Below are positions 57,121 to 64,000 of a stretch of 64,000 nucleotides of DNA, piece after piece. The notes beneath the pieces are model-generated. The model was not told where the DNA came from and did no database searches. It was given only the letters and a program-made list of their open reading frames with translations. Location: NCBI GenBank assembly GCA_037976565.1, contig CP137671.1, forward strand, positions 16,260,556-16,324,555, read 5' to 3'. Position numbers and translations under genes: made by a program. The stretch's first letter is position 1; every line of letters begins with the position of its first letter. Origin of the DNA: Mesocentrotus franciscanus. Its lineage: Eukaryota; Echinodermata; Echinoidea; Camarodonta; Strongylocentrotidae.

Positions 57121-57982
57121 TTTTGAGCATTCATACATACTTACGTAGCTGGAATCTACTTACTATATATCTTCTTTTTGTCAACTCATGTTTTTATTGT
57201 ATTCAAAAAGAAAAAAAATATTTGCCTTTGTTTTACCAACTCTTTTATTTGTTTATGTTTGCCTTCTATTAACATTGGGGAAGGGGGAAAGGGGGGCGTG
57301 GAACTTGCATTGCAAGCCATACATTTTTTGGAAGATTTTGTTAACATATAACATGGATTCTCAATTGGTTTGACCGAGTTGAAATACATGTAAAGTCAAC
57401 ACAATGGTATTCTGTGGTACAACTTATGGAGTAGCATTCCTTTTGGAAAACCAATTGTGGTTTTTGTAGGAGCTCTTATCCATTGTCTTACTATTCCGGA
57501 TGTACAAACAACAGTTATCATTCATTTATTGAAAATTCGTCGTCAAGTCTTTAGTGCGACCATTTTCCCGACATTTCCATAGTTATCATCTTCAATTTAC
57601 CGGTACGTTCTTCTAGCATTCTAATTTCCATATTTAAAAAAAGCTTAAATGATTGACGACTCCCTGGTACTGAAACTTCGCAGGAGACCAACACAATAAA
57701 TGTGTACTAAAACTTTCTTTAATTTTGTTTTCATTTTATAATTTACTTACTTCATGAATACATTTTAAACCAATCATTATATAGAGTATGTTGTGTGATG
57801 TGATGTCTTATATGTCTTTTTCAAACATTCCATCCAACTCGGCCATGCCTATTTTTCTTTATCGTGTGTCCATTATATTATATTATGTATATATTGTTTG
57901 AGAGTGACAGCATTAAAATGTACACTACTATCAGCTGATTTTTTGTGTAGAATTGTGTTTTTATTTTCAGTCTGTAATTATT

Positions 57983-58280
57983 AATGCTACCCGGTATATA
58001 TGCCACAGAAATAATCTCCCTGTGCCACATTGCCACATTAGATTAAGTGATATGACCGTTTCCAGTGCAAGATTAATCTATACCAGTGTTCAATGGGTCA
58101 TCATAGGGCAAATCAAGACCAGAAATGGGTATTTTTTTGCAAAGCCATTGTGTTGCACAAACCAATCCGTCCGGCAATTAGTGCCTATTTTGTGTGTGCA
58201 AAATTGCATGTGTGGCAAACGGGCAATTGTGCAGAGAGGCAAAGGGAGCAACTGGAGTGTTAAACTCTTAAAATCTAATT
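57983..58280 (+). repeat. Dispersed repeat, partner of 13860-14180
   Basis: Shares a series of blocks with the intronic copy in TEX11; about 300 bases, no recognised termini or coding capacity. Confidence 0.65.
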
Positions 58281-59295
58281 GAATAAGCAAATCAATTTCG
58301 GTAACTTTCCTGTAACTGAAACATAGAAGATTCCCAATCTTTCAAATAATGGCATTTGTGTCACTCTGATACCTCTAGTAACCACTGGATAAAATTTCAC
58401 CTATAAGTATAACAAAGAAGAAAATGTTTGCTCATTGCACAGACATTTATAACACATTTCTAGTACAAAATTATCTTTCAACAAACTTTGTATTCTCCAT
58501 GTACAAATTTAATATGAAGACAAATGTTTAGCCAAATGGTAGGTCATATATTAATCATTTCATAATCTTTGGTGAAGAATACGTCTAGTAAAGTAACATT
58601 TCATATTTTACTTTAAACATAAAAAAGAAAGGCAAACTCAGTGGCAACGTAACATGTTAATCTCTGGTGTTAAATGAACTTAATCTATGTTCCCCGCAGC
58701 GGAATGCAAAGGTCTTTACTCCGAGAGGTTTTGATTGCGCGGGAGAGACCAATTGTACATTGTGATGATTCCCGTACGGACAACCAGTGAAAGTCGATTA
58801 TAATGATGTACGATATTGTGTTATGTATATTCGATATTCTCTGTTAAGAATTGTGACCTTATGTTTAATTCTATAGACGTTGCATTTTTCTTATTTTAGT
58901 TGGAATAGAAAAACTCTTTTTTAGTTGCCCCCTCAATAAGTTTCATTTGCTGTGAGAGATCAAACTCTGAAATTGACAAATTCATGAGCAACATATCAGA
59001 AACATAGTTTTACTAAACAAATGTACAGCATCATGAGACTGCTTGTATACATGGTAATACATGTATTGTATGCAGGATATTTGGTGCAGGATTTATCAAA
59101 GGTGTGCTGGCATACACTGCGTACGACAGTATCCAGCAGGTACATATTCGTAGAAGTCTACACATTGAATAAAATGCATCATGAGTTTGGCAGAAACAAA
59201 ACGGTTGAATTTGAGGAGTTGTTTAACTGTATTTCTCTCACGTTTCTTAATCACAAACGTGATGTTATTGGCACTGAATTTTACCCCATTTTTCT

Positions 59296-59405
59296 TGTAC
59301 CTCTGACATCTTTACCTCTGACATTTTTACCTCTGACATTTTTACCTCTGACATATTTACCTCTGATATTTTTACCTCTGACATTTTACCTCTGACATTT
59401 TACCT
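59296..59405. repeat. 15-16-bp minisatellite
   Basis: About eight units of TTTACCTCTGACATTT. It encodes the Leu/Pro/Thr tail of a spurious frame. A GGCGGCCATTTT inverted repeat lies nearby (59644-59673). Confidence 0.9.
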
Positions 59406-60872
59406 GGCACCGTTTGAAAAGACCAGAGTCCGCTTTAGTTTTCCTGTAGCTTTTTGAAAAGAGACACGCGCGTTTCACAACTATTTTTTTCGCTTCTAGC
59501 TATTACCTAGGGGGCAAAACCCCAATTTGGGGGGTTTTGAGACATGGCGTGTTGTAAAAGGTTGGATGGTCTCAACGTGTTCGGGGGACCTCCCTGCACA
59601 ATTTCTAGGTGGACTTCCTTGGCAATATGCTACTGGAAAAAAAATGGCGGCCATTTTTCAAAATGGCCGCCTTGTATAACTACAGTTGTACAATTATGGG
59701 GATTACTTTTTAACAGCACCTCATTTTACCATGTGTAAGGTGTCATATGAAAGACAATTAAATCTACCACAAGATGATATCTCATTCATTAGGTTTTGGG
59801 ATGATTTGCATACAAATTTTGAGCCCAAAATGTGATTTTTTTACCATTTTTTTCAAAAATATGAATTGCGCCAAAATACATATTTCTCCATATTTATTTG
59901 ATTATGATGCTAACTGACTTGACTTGCTGAAAAAACTGTTCAGCCTTCTAGTTAATATCATATTCAAATTTCAAGTCTACTACTTTTCTCACTAAAAAGT
60001 TATTGCGCTCTAAAGTTGACACTTTGTTATGAGCCAAAATGGCAAATTTGGTTTCTAAGGGCTATCTTCTCCTTAGCAACGGTAACATAGTGACATGAAA
60101 AATAGAATTTATCGCGAGAAATTGCTACAACCAAACAGATGACTACTTTGATAGGACGTATGATGTCAAATGATGCATTTTCATCATATTTTAATGATAA
60201 ATATCGCTTAGTTCCCGTTGCTATGGTAATAATATGCCTAGCAACCGATATATAATGTGTTTTCAGTGTCAAATTAGGATATGGGTAAAATATTACGTAA
60301 AATCAGACCTGTTCCAAGTGACAGACATAATTTGCCGTATTAAACATGTTCATAGTGTATGGTGTAGTTCAGAACTTTCACCCTACCCCCTCCCTCCACT
60401 TATGCCTAGATTGTTAAGGGCAAGCATGCAGTGGCGGATCCAGGGGCCCAGGGCCAGGCCCCCTCCACTAGAAAAAAACAGGTAAAAACACCCTTTTTTT
60501 GAAGAAAAAGTTGGGCCCCTCCTGGCGCCCAAGGGGTGGCGGTGGAAAAATAACCCTTCCCGGAGGGAAATTTTTTTTTTTTTTTGCTCACTACCACTGG
60601 CGTACTGGTGGGGGGGCTTGGGGCGCTAGCCCCAAATAAAATTAAACCATGACTTATTTTCAATTTCATACAAGTGATTTATAAATGTTCGTGATATATC
60701 ACATGATTTTCAACAAAATGCGCGTTTCTCCATTTCTGTTGCAATCTGACACATTTCCAAATAGCCAGGAAGTGCATATGTTTTTACAGTCACTAATGGG
60801 CCTTAGTGGCCACTAACAGTAACACTAGTAGATAACCGTATATCCAGTTTAGCGAAAAGTCTGGATACCCGT

Positions 60873-61016
60873 ATGTCCGGCCTACAGAAGAGCTTAGAGA
60901 AGATCGCGGCAGCTCTAGGCGGTACGCGGGGGATTGCGCAGTCGCCTGCGCCCAGGGTTGGTTTTGGATGTGGCGAGGAGGGTCATTTCCAGAGGGAATG
61001 TTCCACAGGCGCGGAT
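60873..61016 (+). pseudogene. Gag-like fragment with degenerate CCHC knuckle
   Basis: An open frame reads MSGLQKSLEKIAAALGG, then a Pro/Arg segment and GFGCGEEGHFQREC. The first zinc-binding Cys is Gly, unlike the left element copy. After this the frame runs into Lys/Glu/Arg low complexity. Looks like a captured retroelement Gag piece. Confidence 0.6.
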
Positions 61017-61989
61017 CCAGTGGGGGGGATCGGGCCTTGCCCCCGCAAAGAAAAAAAAGAGAGAGAGAGAGAGAAGGAAAAGAAGGGAAAGGGAAATAGA
61101 GAGAAAGGGAAAGAAAGAAGAGGAAGAAGAAAAGAAAATGGGGGAAAAGAAGGAGATCGGGGCGAAAGGGCCTTGCCTCCCAGGCTGTTGCCCCCCATCA
61201 AAAATTAAGAGAGAAGGAAGGAAAGGGAAAGAAAAAAAGGAAAAGAGGAGATAAAGGGAAGGAAAAAAGAGGAAGAAGAAAAGAAAAGAAGGGGGATATC
61301 AGTTGCAATTTTCCCGGCAACAAGTTGTGGATCGGGGAATAAAGGGCCTTGCCTCTACCCCCGCCCCAAAAAAATAAGAGAGAAGGAAGGAAAGGGAAAG
61401 AAAAAAGGAAAAGAGGAGATAAAGGGAAGGAAAAAGAGAAGAAGAAGAAAAGAAAAGAAGGGGGATATCAGTTGCAATTTTCCCGCCAACAGCATGTGGA
61501 TCGGTGGGGGGCGAAAGGCCCTTGCCTCCCCTAGCAAACCTAAAAGAGAGAAGGAAGGGAAGGGAAAGGGAAGGGGAGGGAAAGGTAAGGAAAGAAAGAG
61601 AGAAAGAAGATAGGTAGGGAGATCAGTTTCGATTTTCCCGCCAACAAGGTGTAGATCGGGGCCACTGGCGTACTGATGGGGAGCCAATTAGTGTCCTGCC
61701 AGTGTCACAATAAAATTCAAACGTGGTTCATTTCTAATTCGATACCGGTGATTTACAAATGTTGCTGAAAAGACATAGTTTTCCGAGATTTTTCCTCACT
61801 TTTTATACTTTTGTATGCGTTTGTTGGAAAATTACAAATTCCTAAATTCACAGTCAGGCAAGAAATATGCTTATTTAGAGGCCCACATGGCAGGGCCCAC
61901 AAAACGACGGGGATCCGGGGCCTCGAGCTCCGCCCCCCTCCCACATTTTTGGAGAAAGTATACTAAAGAGAATAGAAAGAAATAGAGAA

Positions 61990-63830
61990 AGAAAGAAAGA
62001 ATAGTGACCTGCCAGTGTCACAAAATATATGAGGTATCAAAATATGCTCACATGACCGTGATTAAATGCCTAAAACCCCTGAGCTTCCGGGGGCTCTGCT
62101 CCCTCGACCCCACCAGGGGCCCTAAGGCGGGCCCCTGAATGCTTATCTGACCGTTTTAAAATGCCTAAAACCCCTGAGCTTCTGGGGGCTCCGCCCCCTG
62201 GACCCCGCCCAGGGGCGGATCCAGCCGGCAGCAAGGGAGGGGGCCTAAAAAGGGGCCCACTTCGTGCGAAAATTTGAAAATCGTGCCGGTCGATTTTTCG
62301 CTCAGTGGGGGAGGAGGTAGTGAGCAAAAAAAAATTTGGCACGAAAAAATTTTCTCTCCGGAAGGGTAATTTTTCCACCACCACCCCTTGGGCGCCAGGG
62401 GTAGTGAGCACAATTTTTTTTGGCACCCGAAACATTTTTACCCTCCGGGAGGGTGATTTTTTCCACCGCCACCCCTTGGGCGCCAGGGAGGGGCCCAACT
62501 TCTTTTTTCCAAAAAGGGTGTTTTTACCTGTTTTTTTTTCTAGGGATCCCGGATCCGCCACTGACCCCGCCCTCTGGACCCCATGCCAATTAGTGTCCTG
62601 CCAGTGTCACAAATAAGGTATCAAAATATGCTCATCTGACCGTTATTAAGCGCCTAAAACCCCTGAGCTTCAGGGGGCTCTGCCCCCTCGACCCAACCAG
62701 GGGCCCTAAGGCGGGCCCCTGAATGCTTATCTGACCGTTTTAAAATGCCTAAAACCCCTGAGCTTCTGGGGCTCGGCCCCTGGACCCCGCCCCCTGGACC
62801 CCACGCCAATTAGTGACCTGCCAGTGTCACAAATAGGGTATCAAAATATGCTCATCTGACCGTAATTAAATGCCTGAAACCCTGAGCTTCAGGGGCTCTG
62901 CCCTCGACCCAACCAGGGGCCTAAGGCGGGCCCCTGAATGCTTATCTGACCGTTTTAAAATGCCTAAAACCCCTGAGCTTCTGGGGGCTCGGCCCCCTGG
63001 ACCCCGCCCCCTGGACCCCACGCCAATTAGTGACCTGCCAGTGTCACAAATAGGGTATCAAAATATGCTCATCTGACCGTAATTAAATGCCTGAAACCCC
63101 TGAGCTTCAGGGGGCTCTGCCCCCTCGACCCAACCAGGGGCCCTAAGGCGGGCCCCTGAATGCTTATCTGACCGTTTTAAAATGCCTAAAACCCTGAGCT
63201 TCTGGGGGCTCGGCCCCCTGGACCCCGCCCCCTGGACCCCACGCCAATTAATGTCCTGCCAGTGTCACAAATAAGGTATCAAAATATGCTCATCTGACCG
63301 TTATTAAACGCCTAAAACCCTGAGCTTCCAGGGGCTCTGCCCCTGGACCCAACCAATGGCCCTAAGTCAGGCCCCTGATACTCATCTGACAGTAATTTAT
63401 TGCCTAAACCCCCTGAGCTTCGGGGCTCCGCCCCCTGGACCCCACGCCAATTAGTGACCTGCCAGTGTCACAAATAGGGTATCAAAATATGCTCATCTGA
63501 CCGTTATTAAATGCCTGAAACCCCTGAGCTTCCGGGGCTCCGCCCCCTCGACCCCAACAGGGGGCTTAAGGCGGGCCCCTGAATGCTCAATGACCGTTAT
63601 AAAATGCCTCAAATCCCTGAGTTTCAGGGGGCTCAGCCCCCTGGACCCCACGCCAATTAGTGACCTGCCAGTGTCACGAATAAGGTATCAAAATATGCTC
63701 ATCTGACCGTAATTAAATGCCCATACCCCTGAGCTTCCGGGGACTCTGCCCCTTGACCCCTGTCGGGGCTTTGCCCCTAGATCCCACGACAATTTACACT
63801 ACGCTCTACCTGATCGTAAATACTTCAGCC
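61990..63830. repeat. ~215-bp GC-rich satellite inside the composite element
   Basis: The marker CCAATTAGTGACCTGCCAGTG (or ...TGTCC...) recurs near 62585, 62805, 63022, 63241, 63446 and 63650. Each unit also has TATCAAAATATGCTCATCTGACC and one or two CTGAGCTTC-GGGGCTC palindromic blocks. The left composite copy has only about 1.5 units (16900-17180). Confidence 0.9.
62210..62563 (+). mobile_element. 354-bp hAT-like MITE with 8-bp target duplication
   Basis: Starts CAGGGGCGGATCCAG, ends GGATCCGCCACTG, with exact ACCCCGCC duplications at 62202-62209 and 62564-62571. Internal TAGTGAGC-AAATTTGGCAC and a duplicated CACCCCTTGGGCGCCAGGG block. Confidence 0.88.
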
Positions 63831-64000
63831 TCCCCACCTACTTTGAAAAACGTTCAGCGGGGCCTACATGTAAGAGTGGGGTGATGCGGATTTTGTCTGC
63901 CAGCCCCCAAACTTTTTGCTCATTACGCCACTGCTCACTACCACACCCCACTGAGCGAAAAATCGACCGGCACGATTTTCAAATTTTCGCACGAAGTGGG

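Larger units (their letters stand above)
60595..63933. mobile_element. Composite hAT-like transposon, right copy
   Basis: Starts CACTGGCGTACTGG, ends CATTACGCCACTG, with perfect 8-bp duplications CTCACTAC at 60587-60594 and 63934-63941. It is the same element as 16079-18500 in opposite orientation: shared unique block (60600-60900), CCHC fragment, purine tract (61030-61640), then about 1.8 kb of ~215-bp satellite. It contains a 354-bp MITE at 62210-62563. No transposase found. Confidence 0.87.
60429..64000 (-). mobile_element. 354-bp MITE family member interrupted by the composite element
   Basis: Left part (60429-60594) starts CAGTGGCGGATCC and matches the reverse of the 62210-62563 element. 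Right part resumes at 63942 and runs off the window. The interruption is the 3339-bp composite element. Confidence 0.75.

Noticed and set aside
59021..59395. 124-residue plus-strand open frame
   Set aside because: Its second half is a 15-16-bp minisatellite, and the first half has no recognisable domain or splice support.
62070..62616. Open frames of 82-163 residues in the GC-rich satellite
   Set aside because: They arise from repeated GC-rich units and the inserted MITE; frames differ from unit to unit.

Overview
This window is intron-rich, AT-rich animal nuclear DNA packed with short inverted-repeat transposons, tRNA-derived SINEs and retrotransposon 3' ends. The style (many TTAA-flanked foldback elements, frequent ACCGGTA and TACATGTA words, a SPO22-family meiosis gene with about thirty small exons) suggests a marine deuterostome, most likely an echinoderm such as a sea urchin. 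That placement is inference. No prokaryotic gene, CRISPR array, rRNA or functional tRNA gene was seen.

Gene 1 (minus strand, 38251 down to 4244) can be assembled completely by hand. Thirty coding exons have compatible splice phases and give one open frame of 2757 bases (918 residues plus stop). The protein is the orthologue of TEX11 (SPO22/ZIP4 family), the helical-repeat scaffold of meiotic crossover formation. One intron uses a GC-AG donor, and the start codon is preceded by a CRE/E-box-like site.

Gene 2 (plus strand, 41846 to 51518) has five coding exons, all introns in phase 1, and encodes a 214-residue protein rich in Ser, Gly, Thr and Asn that I do not recognise. Its first intron holds a 2.1 kb foldback element with minisatellite arms. 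Its second intron holds what looks like a decayed copy of the next exon.

Mobile DNA dominates the rest. The most striking element is a composite transposon present twice in opposite orientation, at 16079-18500 and 60595-63933. Each copy has matching ends (CAGTGGCGTAATG / CACTGGCGTACTGG) and its own perfect 8-bp target duplication. Both copies carry a retroelement-like CCHC zinc-knuckle fragment, a long purine tract and a roughly 215-bp satellite, which is expanded to many units in the right copy. The left copy has a further 692-bp insert carrying two degenerate copies of a C2H2 zinc-finger segment. The right copy sits inside one member of a 354-bp hAT-like MITE family and contains another member of the same family. 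Several TTAA-flanked MITE families, a four-copy hairpin family, a CAGAGATGCC family, SINEs and LINE tails fill the introns and flanks. From 51519 to 60428 I find no convincing gene.
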